DNA of 64,000 nucleotides from Arthrobacter sp. 131MFCol6.1 (GTDB taxonomy: Bacteria; Actinomycetota; Actinomycetes; Actinomycetales; Micrococcaceae), in NCBI RefSeq assembly GCF_000374925.1, contig NZ_KB895541.1:994122-1058121 (forward strand). Reading direction: 5' to 3'. Shown here one piece after another: positions 26,810 through 35,530 of the stretch (positions within the stretch are counted from its first letter, which is position 1; every line of letters starts with the position of its first letter). The notes below the pieces were generated by a model. That model saw nothing but the letters and a program-made list of their open reading frames with translations. It ran no database searches and was not told where the DNA came from. A program made the translations under genes and the position numbers.

Positions 26810-28441
26810 ATGAGGCTCGTCGTCGATCTCACAAAATGCCAGGGTTACGCACAATGCGCCTTCCTCGCCCCGGACGTCTTCACGATCCAGGGGGACGAGG
26901 CCCTGACGTACGACCCCGACCCTGACGAGGCGCAGCGCACGAGGATCCGGCGGGCCGCCGCGGCGTGCCCTGTACAGGCCATCCGACTCGACCAGCTTGA
27001 GGAGCCGCGCAGCCCGCGGCCTCCCATAGAAGCCCCAGGAACGGCAGCCGCAGGCGGGGGCAACGGGGGCATGTTCAAACGATCCGGAAGGATCGTCATC
27101 GTGGGCACGTCACTGACCGGGCTGCGCGCGGCGGAGCGGCTGCGCGAGGAAGGGTTCACGGGCTCGCTGACCCTGATCGGCGAGGAAACGCACGAACCCT
27201 ATGACCGGCCGCCGCTGTCGAAACAGGTCCTGACCGGTACGGTGCGCTCCGATGACACGTCGCTGCCACGCCGCCGCACAATCGACGCAGACTGGCGTCT
27301 GGGCGTCGCCGCCACCGGTCTGGATCTGGCCGCCAGGCAGGTGCATCTCGCCGACGGCAACCGAATCGGATTCGACAAGCTGTTGATCGCCACCGGCGTG
27401 CGGGCCCGTTCCTGGCCAAACGCGGCGGAGGCGGCGCTGGCAGGCGTGCTGACCTTGCGGACCCGGGAGGACGCCGCAACGCTTCGGCAGCTCCTGGCCG
27501 CGCGCCCTCGCCGGGTCCTGGTCATTGGCGCCGGGTTCATCGGCTGCGAAGTCGCTTCGGTGTGCCGCGAACTTGGCCTGCCGGTCACCGTGGCGGAGGC
27601 TGGTCCGGCACCGCTCGGCGCGGCGCTGGGCAGCGTGATCGGTGCAATTGCCGGAGAGCTGCAGATCGAGAACGGCGTGGATCTGCGCTGCGGCGTCAGG
27701 GTCGTCTCGCTGGAAGGCGATGCCGGCGGACAGCTGCGCCGCGCCCGCCTCTCCGATGGCACCACACTTGACGTGGACATCGCGGTCGCCGCGCTCGGGA
27801 CCGTCCGCAACGGTGACTGGCTCGCCGGTTCCGGATTGGCGAGCGGTGTGTGGGGCGTCGCGTGCGACGCCGGCTGCCGCGCTTTCGACGCCAACGGGCT
27901 GGTCACCGATGACGTCTTCGTCGCCGGCGACGTGTCCCGCGCCCCGCAGCCGATGTTCGGCTACCAGTTCCTCGCCGTCGAGCACTGGGGCAACGCGATC
28001 TCCCAGGCCGAGGTTGCAGCGCACAACATGGTGAGCGGCGAGACCGAACGGTGGCCGCACCTGGCGGTGCCTAAGTTCTGGTCCGTCCAGTTCGGCACCG
28101 AAATCAAGAGCGTGGGCGTGCCCTCGGTCGCCGATCAGGTCGCCATCGTGCAGGGAGCGGTTGCCTCGCGGAGGTTCCTGGCGGTTTACGGCTACAAGGG
28201 CCGCATCGTGGCCGCGGTGGCCTTCAACCAGAACAAATGGCTTGACTTCTATGAACCGCTGATCGAGCAGGCGGCGTCCTTCCCGCCCTCGTTCCACCAC
28301 GTTGACGAGCCCGCCGATGCGCAGCCGGTGCAGGCCGGGTTCCAGCCCGCCGCCAGCCCGACCCAAGATGCGACCGTCGTGGTGACCGGCCACTATCCCA
28401 ATGAGCGGCGCGCCAGATTGACTGACCGCCGCCTCCCGTAA
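26810..28441 (+). CDS. Fused ferredoxin - ferredoxin reductase (P450 redox partner)
   Basis: 543 aa in one frame. Residues 1-65 are a small ferredoxin with Cys10, Cys16 and Cys53 (TKCQGYAQC, AAACPVQAI). Tyr13 sits where a fourth cluster Cys could be, which fits a [3Fe-4S] centre. A Pro/Gly linker (66-90) leads to an FAD reductase: FAD loop IVIVGTSLTGLRAAERL, NAD(P)H loop VLVIGAGFIGCEVA, and the second FAD contact VFVAGDVSRAPQP. These are usually two genes in P450 systems. Met88 (MFKRSGRIV) could restart translation to give free reductase. A P450 follows 54 nt downstream, so this protein probably feeds it electrons. Confidence 0.9.
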   Translation: MRLVVDLTKCQGYAQCAFLAPDVFTIQGDEALTYDPDPDEAQRTRIRRAAAACPVQAIRLDQLEEPRSPRPPIEAPGTAAAGGGNGGMFKRSGRIVIVGTSLTGLRAAERLREEGFTGSLTLIGEETHEPYDRPPLSKQVLTGTVRSDDTSLPRRRTIDADWRLGVAATGLDLAARQVHLADGNRIGFDKLLIATGVRARSWPNAAEAALAGVLTLRTREDAATLRQLLAARPRRVLVIGAGFIGCEVASVCRELGLPVTVAEAGPAPLGAALGSVIGAIAGELQIENGVDLRCGVRVVSLEGDAGGQLRRARLSDGTTLDVDIAVAALGTVRNGDWLAGSGLASGVWGVACDAGCRAFDANGLVTDDVFVAGDVSRAPQPMFGYQFLAVEHWGNAISQAEVAAHNMVSGETERWPHLAVPKFWSVQFGTEIKSVGVPSVADQVAIVQGAVASRRFLAVYGYKGRIVAAVAFNQNKWLDFYEPLIEQAASFPPSFHHVDEPADAQPVQAGFQPAASPTQDATVVVTGHYPNERRARLTDRRLP

Positions 28442-28495
28442 CGCGCCGCCCGGAGACCGGCACCCACCGGCCCCACGACCCTAGGAGCCTTCGCC

Positions 28496-29755
28496 ATGGC
28501 CCAACCCACCATCTGGGAGCAGATCCTCGACACCGCCAACCGGGCGAACCCCTACCCGTACTACGAGGAGCTCCGCAAGACCCCTGTGACACGTCTTCCG
28601 GACGGAAGCTATCTGGTGAGCACCTACGCGGAAATCGCCGCCCTGTTGCACGATCCGCGGGTCAGCTCAGACATCACCAGGAACCCGGCAGCCGCCGCGG
28701 CGGGCGCCGCCGCCACCGGCGAGGACGGGGACGGGGACGGCGCGGGCATGACACCGACTTTCCTCAGCATGGATCCGCCTGATCACGACAAGTTTCGACG
28801 GATCACCATGCGGCACTTCGGCCCGCCAACGACTCCCGGCAGGGTGGCCGGGATGGAGGAGCGGATGGCGGAAATTGTCACCGACCTCGTCGACGACATG
28901 GCCGACCGCGGCCGGATCGACGTCGTCGATGACCTGGCGTATCCGCTGCCCGTCACGGTGATCTGCGAACTTCTCGGTGTGCCCCCAGGCGATGAACAGC
29001 GCTTCCGGGTCTGGGTGGACGTTGCCCTGCAATCCACGGATCCAGGTCTCGATCCCGAAACCCAGCAAAAGAAGAGAGTCGAGGCCGGCAAAGAACTACG
29101 TGCATTCATGCAGGAACTGGTCGACACCCACCGGCGGGCACCGGGGAATGACCTGCTTTCAGCGATGGCCACAGATGATGGCCCCGAAGGGCGCATGCCG
29201 GACGAACAACTGGTGAGCACCGGGCTTCTGCTGCTCATCGCCGGACATGAAACCACCGTGAACCTCATCTCCAACGGCGCACTGACGTTGCTCCGTCACC
29301 CCGCCGAGCTCCAGAGGCTGCGCGATGACCCGGGTCTGGCCATCCCGATGGTCGAGGAACTGCTCCGCTACGAGCCGCCTGTCCATTTCATCCCGTTCCG
29401 CACCGCCCTCGACGACATCGAGATCGCCGGCACCACCATCCCGGCCGGCGCCTCCTTGACCCTGGTCCTGGCCGCGGGCAACCGCGACCCCGCCCACGTC
29501 ACTGACCCCGGCCTCTTCATCCCAGACCGGCGCAACAACCAGCACCTCGGCTTTGGTGGCGGCGTCCATCTTTGCTTCGGGGCGCCCCTGGCCCGCTTGG
29601 AAGCGCAGATCGCCCTCACCCAGTTCGCCACCAGGCTGGAGAACCCGCGGCTGGTCTCCGACCCGCCGCCGTACCGGCCGAGCCCTTTCCTGCGCGGCCC
29701 CTCCCACCTTCCGATAGACATCGACGGCGTCCTCGCCCCTGGCCAGGAGAACTGA
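28496..29755 (+). CDS. Cytochrome P450
   Basis: 419 aa soluble bacterial P450. The I-helix oxygen motif LIAGHETTVNL, ExxR helix area VEELLRYEPPVHF, and the heme loop LGFGGGVHLCFGAPLARLEA with Cys360 as thiolate ligand are all intact. A low-complexity insert (AAAAGAAATGEDGDGDGAG) occurs in the B-C loop region where substrate specificity is set. It follows the ferredoxin-reductase fusion closely, and the pair would form a complete monooxygenase. Substrate unknown; no terpene, steroid or polyketide genes are adjacent. A tetR remnant begins right after the stop. Confidence 0.93.
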   Translation: MAQPTIWEQILDTANRANPYPYYEELRKTPVTRLPDGSYLVSTYAEIAALLHDPRVSSDITRNPAAAAAGAAATGEDGDGDGAGMTPTFLSMDPPDHDKFRRITMRHFGPPTTPGRVAGMEERMAEIVTDLVDDMADRGRIDVVDDLAYPLPVTVICELLGVPPGDEQRFRVWVDVALQSTDPGLDPETQQKKRVEAGKELRAFMQELVDTHRRAPGNDLLSAMATDDGPEGRMPDEQLVSTGLLLLIAGHETTVNLISNGALTLLRHPAELQRLRDDPGLAIPMVEELLRYEPPVHFIPFRTALDDIEIAGTTIPAGASLTLVLAAGNRDPAHVTDPGLFIPDRRNNQHLGFGGGVHLCFGAPLARLEAQIALTQFATRLENPRLVSDPPPYRPSPFLRGPSHLPIDIDGVLAPGQEN

Positions 29756-29756
29756 C

Positions 29757-29898
29757 GGTAGTCGTTGGCATCGCCAACGCCGGCTTCCCTGATGATCTGG
29801 TCCATGCCGACTGCCCGGATGCCCTGGTGGTAGAACAACGGGCTTGCCGAGGCGAACGCCACGGTCGCCAGCCGTGACCCGCAGCGCGCTGAGGGCAC
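29757..29898 (-). pseudogene. Remnant of a TetR family regulator (N-terminus only)
   Basis: The reverse strand encodes LFYHQGIRAVGMDQIIREAG followed by VGDANDYRQ, an obvious decayed helix-turn-helix of the TetR type (intact versions read LFYxxGIxxVGVDxIIxxAGVxxxTLYRHF). Homology stops right where the P450 ends, and the frame then runs antisense through the P450 without meaning. The ligand-binding domain is gone. It was probably the former regulator of the P450 pair. Confidence 0.65.
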
Positions 29899-29920
29899 CT
29901 TCAGCGCGCCCGTGCGGACT

Positions 29921-30409
29921 TCAGCGGGTGACCGTCAGTGGCTTCATTGGCGCCGCACAGGACACCAGTGCAAGGCCGACCTCGCCAGCGCCTGCCACGC
30001 GGTTGTTCCTGCCGGTGTCATCGCACCAGTCAACGTTGTAGGGCATAGCGGTTACGACGGCATCCCCCACGGCCGTCCGGGCGGGTACGACAAATGTGTA
30101 CGTGAACCCGCCGGCGTCGTTCATGGCGGCGGTGGTGTTGACGACTTCCACCCCTGTTGCGTCGGTGACGCTCACCTGGATGCGCGCGTTCTTGCCGTAG
30201 CGGGGATTGCAGTCAGCGTCCGGCGCTGCGACCGTCACGCTTTGCCCAGGCGCGGCCGTCGTCGGAGTCAGCGAATAGGCGGGCGGGAAACACGGCGGCT
30301 CCCCGTCAGTGGAGGACGCGCACCCCGAGATCGAGGCAACGAGTACCAATGCGCCCACCGTGGCACTGATCGCGGAGTGCCGACCACGGTCCTTCCAATG
30401 GAGAGCCAT
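29921..30409 (-). CDS. Putative secreted lipoprotein, 162 aa
   Basis: From ATG 30409 the protein has a hydrophobic signal and a lipobox VASISGCASS with Cys30, so it should be lipid-anchored outside the membrane. The mature part is beta-rich and Ig-like (PGQSVTVAAPDADC, ARIQVSVTDATGVEVV, AGGFTYTFVVPARTAVGDAVVTA). Four further cysteines (PPCFPP, DADCNP, DWCDD, VSCAAP) could make two disulfides. No specific family recognised. The gene faces the tetR remnant. Confidence 0.75.
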   Translation of the reverse strand: MALHWKDRGRHSAISATVGALVLVASISGCASSTDGEPPCFPPAYSLTPTTAAPGQSVTVAAPDADCNPRYGKNARIQVSVTDATGVEVVNTTAAMNDAGGFTYTFVVPARTAVGDAVVTAMPYNVDWCDDTGRNNRVAGAGEVGLALVSCAAPMKPLTVTR

Positions 30410-30441
30410 GCCGTCAGTGTCGCTGGTACGGCACCCGACGC

Positions 30442-33009
30442 CTACTGTTGTGCTGAATTCGTGCCCGGATCGTTGCCTGCGCGTGTACGCCACCGGCTGA
30501 CTGCGCTCATCACCCGCCCCCATAGCGCCCAGTAGGCCACGCCCGCGGCCAACGAGCCTGCCACGGCCAAGGCGGGGCTGATCGCGGCCAGCGGCGGGTA
30601 GACCACCCAGTGGACCAGATACGCGTAGAGGGAGGCGCTGGCGAGCACCACCATGAGGCGGCGGAGGACCCTCGGCACCGGAATGCTGGGCAGCCAGATG
30701 AGCAGCAAGATCCCGGCGAGCAGCGTGGCCTCCCGGCCCGGATTCTCGAAGAATCCCGGAACGGTCGCTGCTGCAACGACAGAGACCAGGCAACGCTGGG
30801 CGATGGTCCGGGACCGTGCAATAGCCCAACCCAGCGCGAAGAGCCAGAGCGCAGGCGCCGTGTGCGGCACCCCGGGGTTCACCAGCTCATAACGGGTCAG
30901 GAGCCCCACGCCGGTCAGCGCCAGCGGAAAGAGCAGGGGGAAGCGCCGCTCGGCGCGGTCCGCCCACGGAATGGCCAGCAGTGCCGTCGCCGCGAGAAGC
31001 AGGTAGACGAGAATTTCGATGAACCAGAAATGCCACTGGGTGGTCACCGCCTCCGGCCCGAGGACGGCGTTGAGCAGCAGGATATTGGCGGGCGCGTAGT
31101 AGTCGGTGGTCAGGTACGCCACCGCAATGAACGCCATGCTCGGCACCACGATTCTTGCCACGCTGGACAGCTGCCGCCGCAGCCGTGGGACGCGCTTCCC
31201 GGAGAGCTGGAAGCGGGCGAAATTGTAACCGGCTACCGCCATGAGCACGTGGGCCGCACCCTGCCAGCTGAACAGACCGACGTGCGTGCTGATGATCAGG
31301 ACGATCCCGACGGCCCGCAGCACGACGCTCGTTTCCACGGGCGTAACGAACCGCCGGCGCTTCCGGACCGGTGCAGTGCGCGGCGGCGGCTCCAGGTCCC
31401 GGACCGGCGTCACGTGCCAGTTGGGCGGGAGATGGCCCAGGGCCTGTTCCAGCCGCACCGACGCGGCCACGTAGGACAGTGAGTCCCCGCCCAGGGACAC
31501 GAACGTGTCATTGGGCGCGATGTCGGCGCACTCCAGCGCGTCCTGGAAGATCCTCCGGACGCTGTCCGGAGGACTATTGTCCGGGCCGCGGATTTCCGCC
31601 GTGGGGGCGGGTGCTGGCACTGTTTTCGGCCCGCACAGGGCCAGAACGGCCTGGTAGTCGAGCTTGCCCGTTGCCAGGCGCGGGAGATGTTCGACGGCGT
31701 GGACCTCCAGGGCCGCCCGCGGCAGCCCCATGCCCTGGGCGAGGACCTTGCCCAGCAGGTGCGCGTCGTGGTCGCCTTCGACGGCGACGACGACGCCGTC
31801 GTCCGTCCCGGCGCTGGCCGCCTGCACACCGAGGTCGGCCAGGAGCCGCTCGACCTGTCCCAGGTCAACGCGCAGCCCCACGATCTTGACGAACCGGCTG
31901 CGCCGGCCCACGACTTCGTAGACGCCCGCCGGGTGCAGCCGGGCGAGGTCGCCGGTGCGCAGCTCCTCAACGGACCGGCCCGCGGCGAGGTCCGCCGGGC
32001 ATTCGGCATAGCCAAGCATGACGTTGGCGCCGCTGTAGACAAGTTCGCCGTGTTCCAGCCCCGGTACGGGGTCGATCCTGAACGAGCCGCCGGGCACCGG
32101 GATGCCCACCGCGCCCGGGACTTCGGCCGCCAGTTCCGGAGGCAGGTACGCCATCCGGGCCGTCGCTTCGGTCTGGCCGTACATCACGAAAAATTCCCAG
32201 CCGTTGCGGCGGCCCAGTTCGGCGTATTTCCGCACCGATTCCGGCCCCAGCCGGCCCCCGGCCTGGGTGACGTAGCGCAGGCCGGGCAGGTCCATGTCCG
32301 CGAACCCGACCCGTTCCAGCAGGTCAAAGGTGTACGGAACGGCCGCGAAGGACGTAGCTCCCCGGCGTCGGAAGAGCTCCCAGAAGCATGGATCAACCAC
32401 GGAAAGGTCGGTCAGGACCAGCCCGGCGCCGCGGAGCAGGTGGCTGTTGATCACGGACAGTCCGTAACAGTAGGACGTCGGCAGCGTCGTCGCGGCACGG
32501 TCGTCGGGCCCGATGTTCAGGTACTCGGCAATGGACTCGGCGTTGGCCTGCAGGTTTGCATGAGAGAGCCGGACGAGCTTGGGCGAGCCTGTGGATCCGG
32601 ACGTGCTGAGCAGGAGGGCCAGGTCCGGGTGAAGCTCGTGGCGGGTGTCGGTCCGGCGTTCGTCCATCAGGAGCTGCCCGGCGCCGGACCGGACAACGAC
32701 GTCAGGGTCGTAGGCCGCAACGAGGGATTCCAGGGCGGCCGGCTTGTCCTCCGGCAGGAGAATCAGCGGGTGGCCGCCGGCCAGGGCCGCCAGATAGACC
32801 ACAAGGGAGTCGAGGTCGTTGGCGGCGGCGAGCGCCACGAGGCGCCGCGTGGTGCCAAGACGGAGGGAGAAGGCATCGACCCTCTCCGCCAGCTCCCGGT
32901 ACGTCATTGCCAGGGTGTCGGTGAGTATGGCAGGGCTGTCCCCGTGGCTCGCAAGATCGGCGGCAAAGGGCACCCGCATGAAGTCAAGCTGCGTGGTCAC
33001 CCGGATCAC
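30442..33009 (-). CDS. Adenylation - carrier - membrane acyltransferase fusion, iron-box controlled
   Basis: 855 aa with three modules. Residues 1-460 are an AMP-binding adenylation domain: STSGSTGSPK (135-144), YGQTEA (277-282), RTGDLARLHP, and the A10 lysine in ATGKLDY (Lys449). Residues about 480-540 are a carrier domain with the phosphopantetheine serine in VSLGGDSLSY (Ser510). Residues 560-840 hold about ten membrane segments of an acyltransferase-3-like enzyme with VLRAVGIVLIISTHVG (His576) and QWHFWFIEILVYL. An acid is thus activated, loaded on the carrier and passed to a membrane transferase within one chain, like DltA, DltC and an acceptor enzyme merged. Substrate and acceptor unknown. 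An iron box 5 nt upstream of GTG 33009 implies expression under iron shortage. No Shine-Dalgarno precedes 33009; GTG 33000 or ATG 32979 are alternatives. Confidence 0.88.
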   Translation of the reverse strand: MIRVTTQLDFMRVPFAADLASHGDSPAILTDTLAMTYRELAERVDAFSLRLGTTRRLVALAAANDLDSLVVYLAALAGGHPLILLPEDKPAALESLVAAYDPDVVVRSGAGQLLMDERRTDTRHELHPDLALLLSTSGSTGSPKLVRLSHANLQANAESIAEYLNIGPDDRAATTLPTSYCYGLSVINSHLLRGAGLVLTDLSVVDPCFWELFRRRGATSFAAVPYTFDLLERVGFADMDLPGLRYVTQAGGRLGPESVRKYAELGRRNGWEFFVMYGQTEATARMAYLPPELAAEVPGAVGIPVPGGSFRIDPVPGLEHGELVYSGANVMLGYAECPADLAAGRSVEELRTGDLARLHPAGVYEVVGRRSRFVKIVGLRVDLGQVERLLADLGVQAASAGTDDGVVVAVEGDHDAHLLGKVLAQGMGLPRAALEVHAVEHLPRLATGKLDYQAVLALCGPKTVPAPAPTAEIRGPDNSPPDSVRRIFQDALECADIAPNDTFVSLGGDSLSYVAASVRLEQALGHLPPNWHVTPVRDLEPPPRTAPVRKRRRFVTPVETSVVLRAVGIVLIISTHVGLFSWQGAAHVLMAVAGYNFARFQLSGKRVPRLRRQLSSVARIVVPSMAFIAVAYLTTDYYAPANILLLNAVLGPEAVTTQWHFWFIEILVYLLLAATALLAIPWADRAERRFPLLFPLALTGVGLLTRYELVNPGVPHTAPALWLFALGWAIARSRTIAQRCLVSVVAAATVPGFFENPGREATLLAGILLLIWLPSIPVPRVLRRLMVVLASASLYAYLVHWVVYPPLAAISPALAVAGSLAAGVAYWALWGRVMSAVSRWRTRAGNDPGTNSAQQ

Positions 33010-33013
33010 TTTA

Positions 33014-33032
33014 TTAGATTAGGCTTACCTAA
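33014..33032. promoter_or_regulatory. IdeR/DtxR iron box 1
   Basis: TTAGATTAGGCTTACCTAA matches the DtxR/IdeR consensus TTAGGTTAGSCTAACCTAA at 17 of 19 positions. It overlaps the promoter region of the adenylation-carrier-acyltransferase gene, 5 nt from its first possible start. Confidence 0.88.
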
Positions 33033-33054
33033 ACCAAATTAGGGTACGAAAGGT

Positions 33055-33082
33055 TTGCGTAATCCCCGCCGATGGGTATCCT
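33055..33082 (+). promoter_or_regulatory. Probable efeO promoter
   Basis: TTGCGT (33055-33060) and TATCCT (33077-33082) separated by 16 nt. Iron box 2 lies immediately downstream, over the expected transcription start. Confidence 0.45.
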
Positions 33083-33083
33083 C

Positions 33084-33102
33084 CTTACTTAGGGGTGCCT
33101 AA
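33084..33102. promoter_or_regulatory. IdeR/DtxR iron box 2 (weaker)
   Basis: CTTACTTAGGGGTGCCTAA agrees with the consensus at 11 of 19 positions, including the inner TTAG and the outer CCTAA half. It is placed to block the efeO promoter. Weaker than box 1 and so less certain. Confidence 0.5.
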
Positions 33103-33212
33103 ATCGGGCTAGCGTCGGCGGTATTGCCGATGGAAGCCCACACGGTCCCGCACCCCCGGCTTCCGCACTCCAGCACAGCACTGTTCCACCCGTCCGATCC
33201 AAGGAAACACCC

Positions 33213-34139
33213 ATGCCCAGCATCCCCCTGCCCAAAACCACTCCCCGGCTCCGGAAGACGCTTGCCCTGTTGGCCGCGGCAACCGCCGTTCCGCTTGCCC
33301 TGGCCGGCTGCATGGACACCCCAAAGACCCCGGGCGACGCCGCCGCCGGCCCCGTCCAGGTCAGCAGCAGTCCGGCCGTCGACGCCAAACTCCAGGCCCT
33401 GCTGGACACCGGCACCCGGCAGTACTCGGCTTTCGTCTTGGACCAGACCGATCAGCTGCTTGACGGCACGAAGGCGTTCGCGGCAGCTTACGCCGCCGGG
33501 GACGCAACGAAAGCCCGCGGGCTCTATGCCGACACGCGCATGCACTGGGAGCGCATCGAGCCGGTGGCCGAGTCTTTCGGGGACCTCGACCCCAAGCTCG
33601 ATGCCCGTGAAGCCGACCTCGAACCCGGCCAGGAATGGACCGGCTGGCACCGGGCCGAAAAGGACCTGTTCCCGCCGGCCGGCTACACCCCCCTCGCACC
33701 GGCGGCACGTGCCGCCATCGCCACGCAGCTCGTTGCCGACACCGAGGACCTGGCCCAGCGGACCCGCACAGTGGAACTCTCCGCGGACAAGATCGGCAAC
33801 GGCGCCAAGGAACTCCTGGACGAAGTAGCCACCGGCAAAGTCACCGGGGAGGAAGAAATCTGGTCCCACACCGATCTCTGGGACTTCCAGGCCAACGTTG
33901 ACGGAGCCCGGACCGCCTTCGACAGCCTGAAGCCGGTGCTGGCGCAGAAGGACCCGGCCCTGGCCGCAGCGCTCGAGGCCAAGTTCGCAGCCTTGCAGGC
34001 CGGGCTCAAGAAGCACTCCACCGGCGACGGCTTCACCTACTACAACAAGCTCAGCCAGGCCGAAGTCCAGCAGCTCGCCTCCCTGGTGGATGCCCTGGGC
34101 GAGCCCCTGGCCAAGCTCACATCGGCAGTAGTCCTGTGA
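33213..34139 (+). CDS. efeO: Iron uptake system lipoprotein EfeO/EfeM
   Basis: 308 aa. Lipobox LALAGCMD with Cys33 anchors it outside the membrane. The rest is the imelysin/M75 helical domain with the metal motif HWERIEP (HxxE) and GWHRAEKDLF. There is no cupredoxin domain at the N-terminus, so it is the short EfeM form. It is thought to bind ferric or ferrous iron for delivery to the EfeU permease. The next gene, efeB, overlaps it by 4 nt (GTGA). Control by IdeR is expected from the boxes upstream. Confidence 0.92.
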   Translation: MPSIPLPKTTPRLRKTLALLAAATAVPLALAGCMDTPKTPGDAAAGPVQVSSSPAVDAKLQALLDTGTRQYSAFVLDQTDQLLDGTKAFAAAYAAGDATKARGLYADTRMHWERIEPVAESFGDLDPKLDAREADLEPGQEWTGWHRAEKDLFPPAGYTPLAPAARAAIATQLVADTEDLAQRTRTVELSADKIGNGAKELLDEVATGKVTGEEEIWSHTDLWDFQANVDGARTAFDSLKPVLAQKDPALAAALEAKFAALQAGLKKHSTGDGFTYYNKLSQAEVQQLASLVDALGEPLAKLTSAVVL

Positions 34140-35530
34140 CCGGCTGCCCCTTCGGCGGCAGCCCCGGCCAGACCCCCGACGGCGGCACTCCGGAATCAGC
34201 CAAGGCACCGGGAGCCCCGGCCTCGCCCGCGCCGTCCGCAGCCCCCGGTTCGGGAAAGGGCCGGCTGTCCCGCCGCGGGCTCCTGTCCCTCGCAGGAGCC
34301 GGCGGCGCGGGCGCCGTCGCCGGCCTGGCGGCGGGGCTCCTCAGCCACGACGCCGTGACGGCAGCGGCCGCGCCGCTGGCGGCGCCCGGCGACATCATCC
34401 CCTTCCACGGTGACCGCCAGGCCGGCATCGTCACGCCGGCCCAGGATCGCCTTCACATTGCAGCCTTCGACCTCGTCACGGAGGACCGCGCCGAACTCAT
34501 CCGGCTCCTGAAGGACTGGACGGCGGCCGCCGCGGCCATGACCGCGGGGCGCAGCACGGGCAACAGCGGTGCCGTCGACGGCCCCTACGACGCCCCGCCC
34601 GAGGACACGGGAGAAGCCCTGGACCTGGGGGCCGGCAAACTCACCCTCACCTTCGGGTTCGGCCCCGGCCTGTTCGAGAAAGACGGCAAGGCCCGCTTCG
34701 GACTCGACGGGCGCCGCCCGGACGCCCTGATCGACTTGCCGCACTTCCCCGGCGACGACCTCCAGCCCGGACGCACCGGCGGCGACATCGTGGTGCAGGC
34801 CTGCGCGGACGACCCCCAGGTGGCCGTCCACGCGATCCGCAACCTTGCCCGCATCGGCTTCGGGCAGACCCGCGTCCGCTGGTCCCAACTGGGCTTCGGC
34901 CGGACGTCCTCCACGACGCGGGCCCAGACCACCCCGCGGAACCTTTTCGGCTTCAAGGACGGCACCAACAACCTCAAGGCCGAGGACACCGCCCTGCTCG
35001 AGGAGCACGTGTGGGCAGGCCAGGGAACGCGTCCGGAAGAGGGCTGGATGGCCGGCGGCACGTACCTCGTGGCGCGCCGGATCCGGATGCACATCGAAAT
35101 CTGGGACCGCACCTCGCTGCGCGAACAGGAAGCGCTGATCGGGCGCACCAAGGGCGCAGGGGCCCCGCTCTCCGGCGGCGAGGAATTCACCGCCCCGGAC
35201 TTCCAGCTCCAGGGGCGCAGCGGGGAACCGCTGATCCCGCTGGACGCCCACGTCAGGCTCGCGCACTCAAGCCAGAACGACGGCGTCAAGATGCTCCGGC
35301 GCGGCTACAACTACACCGACGGCTCGGACGGCCTGGGGCACCTCGACGCCGGACTGTTCTTCATCGCGTTCGTCACGGACCCCAGGACCCACTATGTGCC
35401 CATGCAGCTGGCCATGGCGAAGGAGGACACGCTGGCTGTGGAATACCTTAAACACACCGGCTCGGGTCTGTTCGCGGTTCCGCCGGGCACCAGGGCGGGA
35501 GGCTTCATCGGCGAAGGTCTCTTCGCATGA
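34136..35530 (+). CDS. efeB: Deferrochelatase/DyP-type peroxidase EfeB
   Basis: 464 aa with a twin-arginine signal (KGRLSRRGLLSLAGAGG), so it is folded with heme before export. DyP features: the distal GFKDGT motif in NLFGFKDGTNNLK and the proximal His in DAHVRLAHSSQNDG with Arg in LRRGYNYTDG. EfeB oxidises Fe(II) or removes iron from heme in EfeUOB systems. It starts with GTG at 34136, coupled to efeO; the stop is overlapped by the next gene. Confidence 0.93.
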   Translation: MTGCPFGGSPGQTPDGGTPESAKAPGAPASPAPSAAPGSGKGRLSRRGLLSLAGAGGAGAVAGLAAGLLSHDAVTAAAAPLAAPGDIIPFHGDRQAGIVTPAQDRLHIAAFDLVTEDRAELIRLLKDWTAAAAAMTAGRSTGNSGAVDGPYDAPPEDTGEALDLGAGKLTLTFGFGPGLFEKDGKARFGLDGRRPDALIDLPHFPGDDLQPGRTGGDIVVQACADDPQVAVHAIRNLARIGFGQTRVRWSQLGFGRTSSTTRAQTTPRNLFGFKDGTNNLKAEDTALLEEHVWAGQGTRPEEGWMAGGTYLVARRIRMHIEIWDRTSLREQEALIGRTKGAGAPLSGGEEFTAPDFQLQGRSGEPLIPLDAHVRLAHSSQNDGVKMLRRGYNYTDGSDGLGHLDAGLFFIAFVTDPRTHYVPMQLAMAKEDTLAVEYLKHTGSGLFAVPPGTRAGGFIGEGLFA

